From Bacteroidota bacterium (GTDB taxonomy: Bacteria > Bacteroidota > Bacteroidia > Chitinophagales > Chitinophagaceae): a stretch of 64,000 nt of DNA. How positions within the stretch are numbered: position 1 is the stretch's first letter; every line of letters starts with the position of its first letter. Of the stretch, positions 44,105 through 53,871 are shown in pieces. A program made the translations under genes and the position numbers. The stretch is from assembly GCA_018266775.1 (NCBI GenBank), contig JAFDZS010000001.1:625175-689174 (forward strand), in the 5' to 3' direction. Below the pieces are notes generated by a model. That model did not search any database. It saw only the letters and a list, made by a program, of their open reading frames with translations, and was not told the origin of the DNA.

Positions 44105-44112
44105 TAACTTTG
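44105..44112 (+). promoter_or_regulatory. -7 box of the amidohydrolase gene
   Basis: TAACTTTG matches TAnnTTTG and lies 65 bases before the TTG start at 44178. Confidence 0.45.
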
Positions 44113-44149
44113 TTGATTCAAAAAAACTTCCGGCTCAAAACCGGGACGG

Positions 44150-44157
44150 CAAAATTA
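44150..44157 (-). promoter_or_regulatory. -7 box of prfA
   Basis: TAATTTTG on the minus strand matches TAnnTTTG, 82 bases before the prfA ATG. It overlaps the leader of the plus-strand amidohydrolase gene. Confidence 0.45.
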
Positions 44158-44177
44158 CAATTAATCAATCAATCGCT

Positions 44178-45359
44178 TTGTACAGAAAGTTCTCCGCACA
44201 GCAAATTTTTACGGGCAAGGAAGTCCTTGCTGAAGGCTATGTATTAATTACAGAAACAGATGGTGTGGTAAAAAACATTGTTTCCCTGGCAGAAGCAGGA
44301 GATGATGTGGAATTTTTTAATGGCATGCTTACACCGGGTTTTATTAATGCGCATTGCCACCTGGAGTTATCGCACATGAAAGGATTGATACCGGAAGGTA
44401 CCGGCCTGGTGGATTTTGTTTTTGCTGTAATGACACAGCGCCAGGCAAATGAAGAGCAGGTTGCTGCAGCGATTGATGATGCAGAACAGCAAATGTGGCA
44501 AAGCGGCATTGTTGCAGTGGGAGATATCTGTAATGCTGGTGCCACCATTGCTCAAAAACAACAACGGCGGTTGCAATACCATAATTTTGTTGAAGTGGCT
44601 GGCTTTGTACCTGCCGGTGCCCAAAGCCGCTTTGATGCTGCTGTTGCCGTACAACAACAATTTACAAATGCGGGCTTATTGCGTACCACGCTGGCGCCAC
44701 ACGCACCTTATTCCGTATCGCAGGAATTGTTTGGATTGATTAATGAAGTCACCGCCAATGGACTGGTAACGATTCACAACCAGGAAACAACGGAAGAGGA
44801 TGATTTTTTACGTAATAAAACAGGCGATTTTCTGCGCCTTTATGAACACCTGGGTTTGGATATTCAATTTTTTAAACCTTATGGTAAAAGCAGTTTGCAG
44901 GCATGGCGGCCCATGCTCAATAACAATCAATCCATATTATTGGTGCATGATGTAACCACCAGTGCTGCTGATGTACAATGGTTACTAAAGCAATACAACC
45001 AAACGGCCACTTCATTTTGTTTATGCCCCAATGCCAATCTGTACATTACAGGCAAATTACCCGGTGTGCATTTGTTAGCCAACGATGAGTGCACTATTGT
45101 TCTCGGTACCGATAGCCTGGCGTCTAATCACCAGATTGATATATGGGCAGAGATACAAACGCTGCACCAGCATTTTCCAGCCATTCCGTTACAATCATTG
45201 TTGCAATGGGCAACCATTAACGGTGCTGCAGCATTAAGAATGGATAATAGTTTGGGCAGTTTTGAAAAAGGTAAACAACCTGGTGTGGTATGGATAAACA
45301 GCGATTCTCCCGGTGGTGTTATCAACATTCAAAAAGCGGTTACCAAAAGATTGTTATAA
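44178..45359 (+). CDS. Amidohydrolase (possible aminodeoxyfutalosine/SAH deaminase-like), TTG start
   Basis: A 393-residue metal-dependent amidohydrolase. GFINAHCHLELSHMKG at about 53-68 is the metal-binding HxH region; LAPHAPYSVS, TIHNQET and LGTDSLASNHQIDIWAE supply the other ligands. This pattern matches the deaminase branch (aminodeoxyfutalosine deaminase of the menaquinone futalosine route, or SAH/guanine-type deaminases); the substrate cannot be fixed by eye. The start is TTG at 44178, because no in-frame ATG precedes the beta-strand region. It converges with recO, overlapping it by six bases at the stop codons. Confidence 0.85.
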   Translation: MYRKFSAQQIFTGKEVLAEGYVLITETDGVVKNIVSLAEAGDDVEFFNGMLTPGFINAHCHLELSHMKGLIPEGTGLVDFVFAVMTQRQANEEQVAAAIDDAEQQMWQSGIVAVGDICNAGATIAQKQQRRLQYHNFVEVAGFVPAGAQSRFDAAVAVQQQFTNAGLLRTTLAPHAPYSVSQELFGLINEVTANGLVTIHNQETTEEDDFLRNKTGDFLRLYEHLGLDIQFFKPYGKSSLQAWRPMLNNNQSILLVHDVTTSAADVQWLLKQYNQTATSFCLCPNANLYITGKLPGVHLLANDECTIVLGTDSLASNHQIDIWAEIQTLHQHFPAIPLQSLLQWATINGAAALRMDNSLGSFEKGKQPGVVWINSDSPGGVINIQKAVTKRLL

Positions 45360-46085
45360 CACTTCGTGCAACACCAGTAATGTTTTTAACTGGCCGAATT
45401 CAGGCACATGCAATGCATAATAAGATTGGTATTGCAGTAACAGTTGTCTTCTTATTACCTGGTTTAAATGAAATGCTTCCAGCTCGTGCGGCTGCATCAC
45501 TTTGAGCAGTTGCGATGTTACTTTTGCCGCTTCATTGCTGATGAAGTGCGGGTGCACCGGCTGATGATCTGTAAAATGCCCTTCCTGTAAATCGAGAAAA
45601 CAATCTGCAACTGAATAATTATCACTCATCCTGAACCCGAAAAAATGCGCCAGGTGCAACGTAAAGAATAAAGGAAAATTGGCAGCAGTTTTTTTAGGCG
45701 CCGCATCCAGTTGCAGCAAGGCATCTTCACAAAAATCAAAAAGATCGGTATTGGTTTCCGGTTGTTTCAAACATTTCTGCAGCAATTCCATCATATAACA
45801 GGCAATGCAGTTTTTAACCACGTCAGAAAAAATATTGTTGTACAATACTGCCCAGCCAAACTCTTTTATTCTTTGCATGGATTTGTGTTCGTTGTGATAC
45901 ACCACTAAATCCAGTATTGCTGCCGGTTGAAAACAACCTGCCTTTGAACCGGCTTTCTTACTGGTTCTTACACCATTTACCATATACGTCTGCACACCAA
46001 ACAATTCTGTCAGCAGGGTAACCACCAGGCTGGTTTCGCCGTATTTGACGGTTCTTAATACAATCCCTTTTGTTTTGTGTGTCAT
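45354..46085 (-). CDS. recO: DNA repair protein RecO
   Basis: A 243-residue protein from the start MTHKTKGIVLRT at 46085; an upstream in-frame Met at 46136 would add 17 non-conserved residues. It loads RecA onto SSB-coated DNA in the RecFOR pathway. The N-terminal OB-fold segment (GIVLRTVKYGETSLVVTLLTELFG) and the helical C-terminal domain are visible. The usual zinc Cys cluster is not seen. Confidence 0.92.
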   Translation of the reverse strand: MTHKTKGIVLRTVKYGETSLVVTLLTELFGVQTYMVNGVRTSKKAGSKAGCFQPAAILDLVVYHNEHKSMQRIKEFGWAVLYNNIFSDVVKNCIACYMMELLQKCLKQPETNTDLFDFCEDALLQLDAAPKKTAANFPLFFTLHLAHFFGFRMSDNYSVADCFLDLQEGHFTDHQPVHPHFISNEAAKVTSQLLKVMQPHELEAFHLNQVIRRQLLLQYQSYYALHVPEFGQLKTLLVLHEVL

Positions 46086-46214
46086 AAAAAATATACCTGC
46101 TGCAGGCATCAAAAATACTGATAAAGGCTGAGGCAACTTTCAATTATGGCAAAGCGGGATAAAATGGTTTTCTTTGCAGCATCATTCATAATTAATAAAT
46201 TATTCCGAAGTATT

Positions 46215-48596
46215 ATGTGGCAACGTTCAGGCTTATTTGTATTGAAAAACCGTCTGGTGTTATTATTGATTTTATTGGCAGCAACAGGGTATATGGGGTA
46301 TGAGGCCAGCAAGGTTACTTTAAGTTATGAATTTGCCAAAGCCATTCCCGTTGATAATCCAAAATACAGGGATTACCAGGATTTTCTGAAACGTTTTGGT
46401 GATGATGGCAACACACTGGTGGTGGGTGTAAAAACGGATCAGTTTTTTACACCGGCACATTTCAAGGCTTATATGCAACTGCACAAACAATTGCGTAAAG
46501 TGGACTATGTGGAAGATGTGTTAAGTATTCCCGGTGCAATTGCATTGAAAAAAGACAGCATCAGTGATAAACTGGTTCCCGAAAAAATATTCCCGGATTC
46601 AGTGATTGAAAAAGGGTTGCTGGATGCGGCCAGGGACGAATTTGAGAACGTAACTTTTTACAAATCCAAACTGTATAACCCGGAAGCACATGCTTACCTG
46701 ATGGCTGTACGCATTAATAAAACTGCGCTGAACTCTGCCAAAAGATCAAAAATTGTTGGCGATATTACGGGGGTGGTGCAGCAATATGAAAAAGCAACGG
46801 GTATAGACGCACACCTCAGCGGCCTTCCATTGATCAGAACTGTAGTGGGCGACCGGATCAAAGAAGATATGAGCTTCTTTTTGATCGGCTCCGTAATACT
46901 GAGTACATTGATATTACTGCTGTTCTTCCGCTCCATCAGTACCACACTGCTGTCATTATTTGTGGTATTATTTGGCGTGGTATGGAGTTTGGGCATTTTG
47001 CAGTTATGCGGGTATAAAATCAGTTTGCTTACGGCAATTATACCGCCACTGGTGGTGGTCATCGGTATTCCCAATTGTATCTACTTCGTGAATAAATATC
47101 ATACCTCTTACCTCAAAGAAAAAGACCAGCACAAAGCGTTGGTGGATATGGTGAGTAAAATGGGTATTGTCACTTTGTTTTGTAACATCACTGCTGCTAT
47201 TGGTTTTGCTGTATTTGCATTGACAAAAAGTGCCATACTGAAGGAGTTTGGAGTAGTGGCGGGCATCAGCATTATGATGATCTTTTTCATTTCATTTATT
47301 TTCTTACCCACGATGCTGAGTTATTTACCGGTTCCAAAAGCATCGCAAACCAAATACCTGCATAACCGCTGGTTAACCGCTTTTTTACTGCGTATAGAAA
47401 CCTGGGTGCTGCATCATAAAAAAACCGTGTATACGGCAACGGTAGTAATACTGGCTTTTGCAGTTGCAGGTATGTTCAGGTTGAAAAACGTAGCTTATAT
47501 AGTAGATGATTTGCCCAAAACAGATAAAATTTATACCGACCTGAAATTTTTTGAAACCAATTTTAATGGGGTAATGCCGTTGGAAATTGTGCTGGATACG
47601 AAAAAACCGAAAGGCATTTTAAAGCCATCAGTTGATATCAGCAAGATTGCTTACTTCCAGGATTCATTTTTAGCAAGGCAGCAAAATATTGCCAAACCGT
47701 TATCAGTAGTAGACGGCATAAAATTTACGTACCAGGCTGTCAGCGAGGGCAGGGGAGACAGTACGTATACTTTGCCTTCTTTCGGCGCACCACTGAAAGA
47801 TTTCCATGATAAAATGCGGCAGGTATATATAAGAAAAGAAAACAACACCATGACGGCATCGGACTCAGCTACATTAAAACTGGCCGGGTCGTTTATAGAT
47901 TCTACTGAACAGTATATACGCATCAGTACCAGTATGGCCGATGTGGGTACGACAGCATTGTTACCCATTGTAGATTCTATTAAGATCAATGCCAACAGGA
48001 TTTTAAATGGCATAGACAGTATGGAGGTGAAAGACAGCGCCAAAGCAACTTACGGTGTAACCGTAACCGGTACCAGCTCTACCTTTTTGGAAGGCAGCCG
48101 GTTTATCGTAAACGGGTTGAAAGAAAGTATCTTCTGGGCTTTCCTGCTCATTTCTTTGTGTATGTTATACCTGTTCAGGTCTGCCCGTATCCTGCTGTGT
48201 TCACTCATTCCCAACCTGATTCCCCTGGTAATAACTGCAGGCATTATGGGCTGGGTGGGCGTGCCGCTGAAACCATCCACCGTTTTGGTGTTTAGTGTGG
48301 CATTGGGTATAGCCATTGATATTACCATCCGCTTCCTGGTTAATTATAAACAGGAATTGCCCTCGCATCATAATGATGTGATCAGTACCGTTCGGGCCAC
48401 CATCAAAAACACAGGGCTCAGTATTGTATACACCTCACTGGTATTAATAGCCGGTTTTGTGATTTTTTGTTTCAGCAGCTTTGGTGGAACAAAAGCACTG
48501 GGCTGGTTAACGTCCATTACTTTATTTACAGCAACTTTTACCAACCTTGTGCTGCTGCCGGTAATACTTTTATGGATGGCTCCAAAAAAGAAGTAA
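46215..48596 (+). CDS. MMPL/RND family transporter
   Basis: A 793-residue inner-membrane protein from MWQRSGLFVLKNR. Earlier in-frame starts (46146) precede the likely promoter. Two repeats, each with a periplasmic loop and a block of 5-6 helices, give the RND topology. Membrane segments such as LLSLFVVLFGVVWSLGILQLCGYKISLLTAIIPPLVVVIGIPNCIYFVN and, in the second half, GVPLKPSTVLVFSVALGIAIDITIRF carry the conserved Gly/Asp pattern of MMPL and hopanoid-transporter-like exporters. Substrate unknown, probably a lipid or other hydrophobic molecule. Single gene. Confidence 0.9.
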   Translation: MWQRSGLFVLKNRLVLLLILLAATGYMGYEASKVTLSYEFAKAIPVDNPKYRDYQDFLKRFGDDGNTLVVGVKTDQFFTPAHFKAYMQLHKQLRKVDYVEDVLSIPGAIALKKDSISDKLVPEKIFPDSVIEKGLLDAARDEFENVTFYKSKLYNPEAHAYLMAVRINKTALNSAKRSKIVGDITGVVQQYEKATGIDAHLSGLPLIRTVVGDRIKEDMSFFLIGSVILSTLILLLFFRSISTTLLSLFVVLFGVVWSLGILQLCGYKISLLTAIIPPLVVVIGIPNCIYFVNKYHTSYLKEKDQHKALVDMVSKMGIVTLFCNITAAIGFAVFALTKSAILKEFGVVAGISIMMIFFISFIFLPTMLSYLPVPKASQTKYLHNRWLTAFLLRIETWVLHHKKTVYTATVVILAFAVAGMFRLKNVAYIVDDLPKTDKIYTDLKFFETNFNGVMPLEIVLDTKKPKGILKPSVDISKIAYFQDSFLARQQNIAKPLSVVDGIKFTYQAVSEGRGDSTYTLPSFGAPLKDFHDKMRQVYIRKENNTMTASDSATLKLAGSFIDSTEQYIRISTSMADVGTTALLPIVDSIKINANRILNGIDSMEVKDSAKATYGVTVTGTSSTFLEGSRFIVNGLKESIFWAFLLISLCMLYLFRSARILLCSLIPNLIPLVITAGIMGWVGVPLKPSTVLVFSVALGIAIDITIRFLVNYKQELPSHHNDVISTVRATIKNTGLSIVYTSLVLIAGFVIFCFSSFGGTKALGWLTSITLFTATFTNLVLLPVILLWMAPKKK

Positions 48597-48672
48597 TATG
48601 ACTTTTTTGGAAGCAATGCAGCAAGATTGAGTGTCCATCGCTCTATCTAAATGTATTTTGGAGAATATTCGC

Positions 48673-48680
48673 TACATTTG
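48673..48680 (+). promoter_or_regulatory. -7 box of the first susC gene
   Basis: TACATTTG matches TAnnTTTG and lies 24 bases before the ATG at 48705. Confidence 0.5.
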
Positions 48681-48704
48681 TTTTAACGTAAAACTAATTT
48701 GCAG

Positions 48705-51700
48705 ATGAGAAAACTAGCTCTAACCGTGGCTGGGTTATTTTTTATTTGGGTAACCGCCATCGCTCAAAACAAAACAGTTACCGGAACTGTTACCAACGAA
48801 AAAAACGGGCCGCTGGAAGGCGTAAGCGTTGTTTCTTCCGACGGCAAGTATGCTACACAAACGGATAAGTCGGGTAAATTCAGCCTGTCTGTTCCTGAAT
48901 CCGTAAAATCATTGACTTTTTCTTACGTGAACTATTCAACAGAGATCAGGCCTGTGGGCAAATCACTGGTATTGAATATTTCGCTGAAGCCAACCGACAG
49001 CAAGCTTGAAGAAGTGGTTGTTGTGGGATATGGTACCGTTAAGAAAAAGGACCTTACCGGCAACCTTGCTACCGTAAAGGGTACTGTTACTGCCGACAAG
49101 CCTGTACAAACATTTGACCAGGCATTGGCCGGCCGTGCTGCCGGTGTGCAGATCACTATTCCTAACGGTGTGGTAAACGCTCCACCGGTATTCAGGATCA
49201 GGGGTACCAACTCGTTGTCATTAAGCTCTTATCCATTGATTGTAGTGGATGGTGTGCCCACCTACACTGGTGACTTTAGCTCTACCGCTGCTGCCGGTAA
49301 CGCACTGGCCAGCATTAACCCCAATGATATTGAAAGTATTGACATTGCTAAAGATGCTGCTGCCACTGCCATTTACGGTAGCCGTGCAGCCAATGGTGTA
49401 GTATTCATTACCACCAAAAAGGGCCGTAACGGAAAAGCAAGGGTATCTTATAATGGATGGGTAAGCTTCAGCAATCCTTACCGCTTACCCGAAGTTTTAA
49501 ATGCACAGCAATACCTGTCCTTTAAAACTTCTGCTGTTGCCAATAACCCAAGTGCATCATCAATTACTTATGGCACAACAACCGGCCCCGATGGCAAACA
49601 GGTAGACACCCGCTGGTCTGATGTGGTATACCGCCAGGCATTTTCTCAAAGCCATAACGTAAACGTGTCGGGTGGTAATGATAATTCCACTTATTATTTA
49701 TCTGCAGGGTATACCAACCAGGAGGGCGTTCTGAAACAGAATGGATTCAAGAGGGCTAATATGCTGCTGAATTTTGACAGTAAGGTGAGCAAGCTATTTA
49801 CCATTGGCGGTAAATTATCTTTCTCCAACGAACAGAACTTAGCCGCAACATCTTCAGGTTCATTAAGCGGCGCTGCATTTAACACGGCAGGTTTAGGCCG
49901 TTTATCTATTGTGTTGCCTCCAATCATCGGGCCATATAAAAGTGATGGCTCTTATAACATCAATGGCTCTGCTGTTGGAAGCTCTAATATCACTGGTATT
50001 TCATCTTTATCCTATTTCAACCCGCAGGTAGCACTGGATCTTAACCGCTCCAACAGTGAGAATAACCATATTCAGTCCAACGTATATGCGCAATTGAAAC
50101 CCTTTAACTGGATGACCTTGAGAAGTACTTATGGTATTGATTACCTGCTTGTGGATAATGATATTTTCTGGACACCGGTATCCGGAGATGGCTACAGCTA
50201 CAACGGTTATGCATGGGCTGGTTCAGAAAAATACAAAACCTGGTTATGGACCAATACTGCGCAATTTGATTATACTTACAGGGGTAAACATACCGTTAGT
50301 TTACTGGCAGGTAACGAACAGCAGAGAAGAACATCTTCCGGTTATGGTATTCAAAGGCAAGCCTTGTCTGACTTAGCGTATAACGTTGTTCAGGCAGGTT
50401 TTACACAAAACAACCCTGCTGATCTGTTCCTGGGCCAGAACTATTTACTTTCCAGCTTCGGCCGCTTAAACTACAGCTACGATAATAAATATTTCCTGAG
50501 TGGCAACGTTCGCCAGGACGAATATTCTGCACTGGGTATTAAGAAAGGTACCTTCTGGGGCGCTTCTGCAGGATGGGAGTTGGGTAAAGAAAACTTCTGG
50601 TCTGCAGTGGGGTTAGATAAAATCTTCACCTCATTTAAACTAAGGGGAAGTTATGGTAAAGTGGGTAATATTGCCGGTATTGGCGACTTTGCTCCTTATT
50701 CAACATTTGGTTCAGGCTTATATGGCGGTTCTGCTTCATTAGTATTCTCCAGTGTAGGTAACGATAAGCTGACGTGGGAAACCAGTAAGAAAACCGATGT
50801 TGGCTTTACTTTCAGTATGCTGAAAAATAAACTGAATGTTGAGTTTGCTTACTACAAAAACAATATTGATGGTTTGATTCTGAATGTACAGCAGTCACCT
50901 TCAACAGGTTTGCCTTCAAGTCCTCCGCAAAACGTGGGTTCTATGTACAACAAAGGCACAGAAATCACTTTGAATGCAGTACCGGTTCAAAACAAAGACT
51001 TCAGCTGGAACTCCAGCTTCAATATCACTTTCAACAAGAACATGGTAACAGCACTGGCACCGGGTTTACCTTCTATCCAAACTTCAACATCTGGTTTGGA
51101 AACAGTGAACCAAACAATGCCGGGTTATTCATCCAGCTACCTGTTTGTGGTTCGCACCAATGGTGTTGACCCGGCAACCGGCAAAAGAATCTTTGTAAAC
51201 TCTGCCGGTCAGAAAGTATATTATCAATACTATGCGGCATCAGGAACCTACAACTATTCCACCCAGGCCGATGGTACAGTAAAATATGTAAGCCCAACAG
51301 GCGGTACAGCAATTACACAGGCAGCAGATGGTGTAATGTTTGCCAACACACAACCTAAAGTGTATGGTGGTTGGGATAATACCTTCCATTACAAACAATT
51401 TGAAGTGAATGTACTGGCCACCTTCCAGTCTGGTTTTTATGTGTATTACGGAACCAATGCGGGCTTGCACGATCAGCGCTGGTGGAATAATGCTACCGAT
51501 GTATTAACTGATGCATGGGCGGCTACCGGCGATGCCAACAAAAAATATGCAAGGCCCGTTTATGGCGATAACGTATCAAACGGTTCTGCCATGCCTTTAG
51601 ACCTCAATGTATTCAGGGGCGATTTTATCAAATTGAAGTCATTAACATTTGCCTATAACCTGCCAGCAACAGTATTAAGAAGGGCGCATATCAGCAACCT

Positions 51701-51863
51701 GAAATTCTATGTTGCCGGTCAGAACCTGGGCATCATAACCAAATACCCCGGCCCGGATCCTGAAGTTTCTTCAAACGGTAACTCTCCTACCAGTGCTGGT
51801 GTGGACAGGAATACTGCCGTTAATGCAAGAACAATACTGGTTGGTTTAAATGTTGGCTTTTAA
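48705..51863 (+). CDS. SusC/RagA family TonB-linked outer membrane protein (first)
   Basis: A 1052-residue outer-membrane transporter from ATG 48705. A signal peptide (MRKLALTVAGLFFIWVTAIAQ) is followed by a carboxypeptidase-regulatory-like beta domain at about 24-105, a TonB box region (SKLEEVVVVGYGTVKKKDLTG) and a plug with RIRGTNSLSLSSYPLIVVDGVP and SIDIAKDAAATAIYGSRAANGVVFITTKKG, then a 22-strand barrel ending VGLNVGF. It takes up a glycan or peptide across the outer membrane together with the next gene. No glycoside hydrolase lies nearby, so the ligand is unknown. Confidence 0.97.
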   Translation: MRKLALTVAGLFFIWVTAIAQNKTVTGTVTNEKNGPLEGVSVVSSDGKYATQTDKSGKFSLSVPESVKSLTFSYVNYSTEIRPVGKSLVLNISLKPTDSKLEEVVVVGYGTVKKKDLTGNLATVKGTVTADKPVQTFDQALAGRAAGVQITIPNGVVNAPPVFRIRGTNSLSLSSYPLIVVDGVPTYTGDFSSTAAAGNALASINPNDIESIDIAKDAAATAIYGSRAANGVVFITTKKGRNGKARVSYNGWVSFSNPYRLPEVLNAQQYLSFKTSAVANNPSASSITYGTTTGPDGKQVDTRWSDVVYRQAFSQSHNVNVSGGNDNSTYYLSAGYTNQEGVLKQNGFKRANMLLNFDSKVSKLFTIGGKLSFSNEQNLAATSSGSLSGAAFNTAGLGRLSIVLPPIIGPYKSDGSYNINGSAVGSSNITGISSLSYFNPQVALDLNRSNSENNHIQSNVYAQLKPFNWMTLRSTYGIDYLLVDNDIFWTPVSGDGYSYNGYAWAGSEKYKTWLWTNTAQFDYTYRGKHTVSLLAGNEQQRRTSSGYGIQRQALSDLAYNVVQAGFTQNNPADLFLGQNYLLSSFGRLNYSYDNKYFLSGNVRQDEYSALGIKKGTFWGASAGWELGKENFWSAVGLDKIFTSFKLRGSYGKVGNIAGIGDFAPYSTFGSGLYGGSASLVFSSVGNDKLTWETSKKTDVGFTFSMLKNKLNVEFAYYKNNIDGLILNVQQSPSTGLPSSPPQNVGSMYNKGTEITLNAVPVQNKDFSWNSSFNITFNKNMVTALAPGLPSIQTSTSGLETVNQTMPGYSSSYLFVVRTNGVDPATGKRIFVNSAGQKVYYQYYAASGTYNYSTQADGTVKYVSPTGGTAITQAADGVMFANTQPKVYGGWDNTFHYKQFEVNVLATFQSGFYVYYGTNAGLHDQRWWNNATDVLTDAWAATGDANKKYARPVYGDNVSNGSAMPLDLNVFRGDFIKLKSLTFAYNLPATVLRRAHISNLKFYVAGQNLGIITKYPGPDPEVSSNGNSPTSAGVDRNTAVNARTILVGLNVGF

Positions 51864-51889
51864 TTTTTAGTACTTAAAAACTGAATACA

Positions 51890-53353
51890 ATGAAAATTTC
51901 TTATAAATATTTATTATTGGCCGGTATAAGTACAGCAACATTATTCTCCTGTAAAAGAGAATTGCTGACGCCGGTATCACAAACATCCATTACTGATGCT
52001 TCGGCATTCAGTACGCCTGCCCGTGTTCAGGCACAGTTGCTGTCACTTTATGGTACCATGAAAAGCGGGAACTTTTATGGTGGCCGTTATGTGATTTATG
52101 GCGATATCAGGGGCGAGGATTTTATTAATGAAACAGGTAACCTGGTAACAGGCTCCGATGTATGGAACCTGAATCCCACCAATACGGCTACAGCAGTACA
52201 AACGTTGTGGGCACAATGTTATGCCACAATCAATGACTGTAACATCTTCCTGGATGGTATGGCATCTACCGGAACTGCAGTGGTGGGAACAACATTGGCC
52301 ACCAACTATATTGCAGAAGCGAAACTGATCAGGGCATTGTCTTACTACAGTTTGCTGCAATATTATGCCAGGCCTTATGCAGACGGCAATGGCAGCAAAC
52401 CCGGCGTTCCGTTAAGGCTGGTGGGCATCAAAGGTACCGGCTACTCAAACCTGGCCCGCAGTACTGTAGCAGAAGTATACACACAAATTTTAAAAGACCT
52501 GAATGATGCTGAAGCTGGTTTGCCGCTTACTTATGGTGCAACTGCTAACTACAACAATACCACAAGGGCACACCGCAATACTGCTATAGCTTTAAAAACA
52601 AGGGTGTATTTAACCATGCAACAGTATTCGAGTGTGGTAACGGAAGCCAATAAAATTGTAAATGCTACCGCACCATTTGCAGCAGCAACAGGTGTTGCCA
52701 ATACTTTGCAGAGTGATATAACAAAAGTGTTTATTTCGCCTTATACCACAACAGAGTCTATCTTTTCCATGCCAATGACCACTACGGCAGGTGATTATCC
52801 CGGAACGCAAAACCAGTTGGGGTATTATTTCTCCAAATCAACAGGGAATGCTGAATTTTCACTCAACGCATCCGGCATTATTGCAGATGCTGGCTGGCTG
52901 CCCACGGATAAACGCAGAACTTTCATTACTGCATTTTCAGGTAAATCTTTCCTGAATACTAAATATGCGGCGCCGTCACCTTATACAGATTATGTACCGG
53001 TAATCCGCTATGCAGAAGTGTTATTGAACCTGGCTGAAGCCAAAGTGCGCACTACAAATGCGGTGGATGCACAAGCCATTGCGTTGTTAAATGCAGTACG
53101 CGGAAGATCTGACGCCAGCACTGTATTTACAGCCGCTAATTTTGCCACACCAGCTGACCTCATCAATGCTATTCTGAAAGAAAGAAGAATTGAATTTTTG
53201 GGTGAAGGCTTAAGGAATACCGATCTGTTACGGTTGCTGCAAACCATTCCCGCAAAAGGAACTGCGCAGGCTAAACAACCTTCAGATGTTGGTTATATCT
53301 GGCCTATATCTTCAGTGGAACTTTCACTGAATACTTTATGTACAGATAATTAA
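51890..53353 (+). CDS. RagB/SusD family nutrient uptake lipoprotein (first)
   Basis: A 487-residue surface lipoprotein partner of the upstream SusC, with lipobox LFSC in the signal (ISTATLFSCK). The N-terminal SusD segment and the helical TPR-like parts (AEAKLIRALSYYSLLQYYARPYA; LNLAEAKVRT near the end with ILKERRIEFLGEGLR) are characteristic of the RagB/SusD family. It caps the SusC barrel and binds substrate. It starts 26 bases after the SusC stop; a strong terminator follows. Confidence 0.97.
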   Translation: MKISYKYLLLAGISTATLFSCKRELLTPVSQTSITDASAFSTPARVQAQLLSLYGTMKSGNFYGGRYVIYGDIRGEDFINETGNLVTGSDVWNLNPTNTATAVQTLWAQCYATINDCNIFLDGMASTGTAVVGTTLATNYIAEAKLIRALSYYSLLQYYARPYADGNGSKPGVPLRLVGIKGTGYSNLARSTVAEVYTQILKDLNDAEAGLPLTYGATANYNNTTRAHRNTAIALKTRVYLTMQQYSSVVTEANKIVNATAPFAAATGVANTLQSDITKVFISPYTTTESIFSMPMTTTAGDYPGTQNQLGYYFSKSTGNAEFSLNASGIIADAGWLPTDKRRTFITAFSGKSFLNTKYAAPSPYTDYVPVIRYAEVLLNLAEAKVRTTNAVDAQAIALLNAVRGRSDASTVFTAANFATPADLINAILKERRIEFLGEGLRNTDLLRLLQTIPAKGTAQAKQPSDVGYIWPISSVELSLNTLCTDN

Positions 53354-53383
53354 TACTGGAACGTTATTAAAATTATACTCACC

Positions 53384-53409
53384 GCCCCATCTTTTGATGG
53401 GGCTTTTTT
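53384..53409 (+). terminator. Intrinsic terminator after the first SusCD pair
   Basis: GCCCCATC (53384-53391), loop TTTT, GATGGGGC (53396-53403), then TTTTTT. Confidence 0.95.
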
Positions 53410-53829
53410 ATGTGCAGGCGCCATTGGCAACAACAGCCGTTGCCTCAAAATATTGCAAATGATTTTTGTGTACACCACGCTTAACTGCGCCGCCTGTTTA
53501 ACTGTAACAGGCTGCTGATTGATCTTACTTCAACAATGGCTTCATGATATTCCTAAACATTATACTAAGCTGGCAAGAACAGCGTACCGGCAAAACAGGT
53601 GTATTATTTTGTTCTGCCGCACTCTCTTCATTCAGACAACCTGTTAGCCAAATTTTACGATGGTATAAAACGATAATGAAGTGCTCAATAGCCAGCCTGG
53701 TCATATTTTTTCTGGAAAAATGTAATGAAAATGTAAAAAGTTGATTTATTTCTCCACGCAGAATATTGCCAAGCAGCTAAAAGGAGGCATAATTTGTCGA
53801 ACGGTAAGCTCGAATCAACAATTGGAAAC

Positions 53830-53837
53830 TACTTTTG
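53830..53837 (+). promoter_or_regulatory. -7 box of the second susC gene
   Basis: TACTTTTG matches TAnnTTTG, 34 bases before the ATG at 53872. Confidence 0.5.
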
Positions 53838-53871
53838 TTAATTAATTAAACCTACTTTAAAACTACTCCAA

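Larger units (their letters stand above)
53354..53871. other. 518-bp spacer between the two SusCD loci
   Basis: Contains the terminator at 53384-53409, a perfect stem GCCTGTT/AACAGGC at 53492-53498 and 53506-53512, and the -7 box of the second susC. A 66-codon frame at 53544-53744 lacks any recognisable features and is not called. Confidence 0.55.

Noticed and set aside
53544..53744. 66-codon frame between the SusCD loci
   Set aside because: No signal, domain or promoter, and it sits in a spacer with hairpins.
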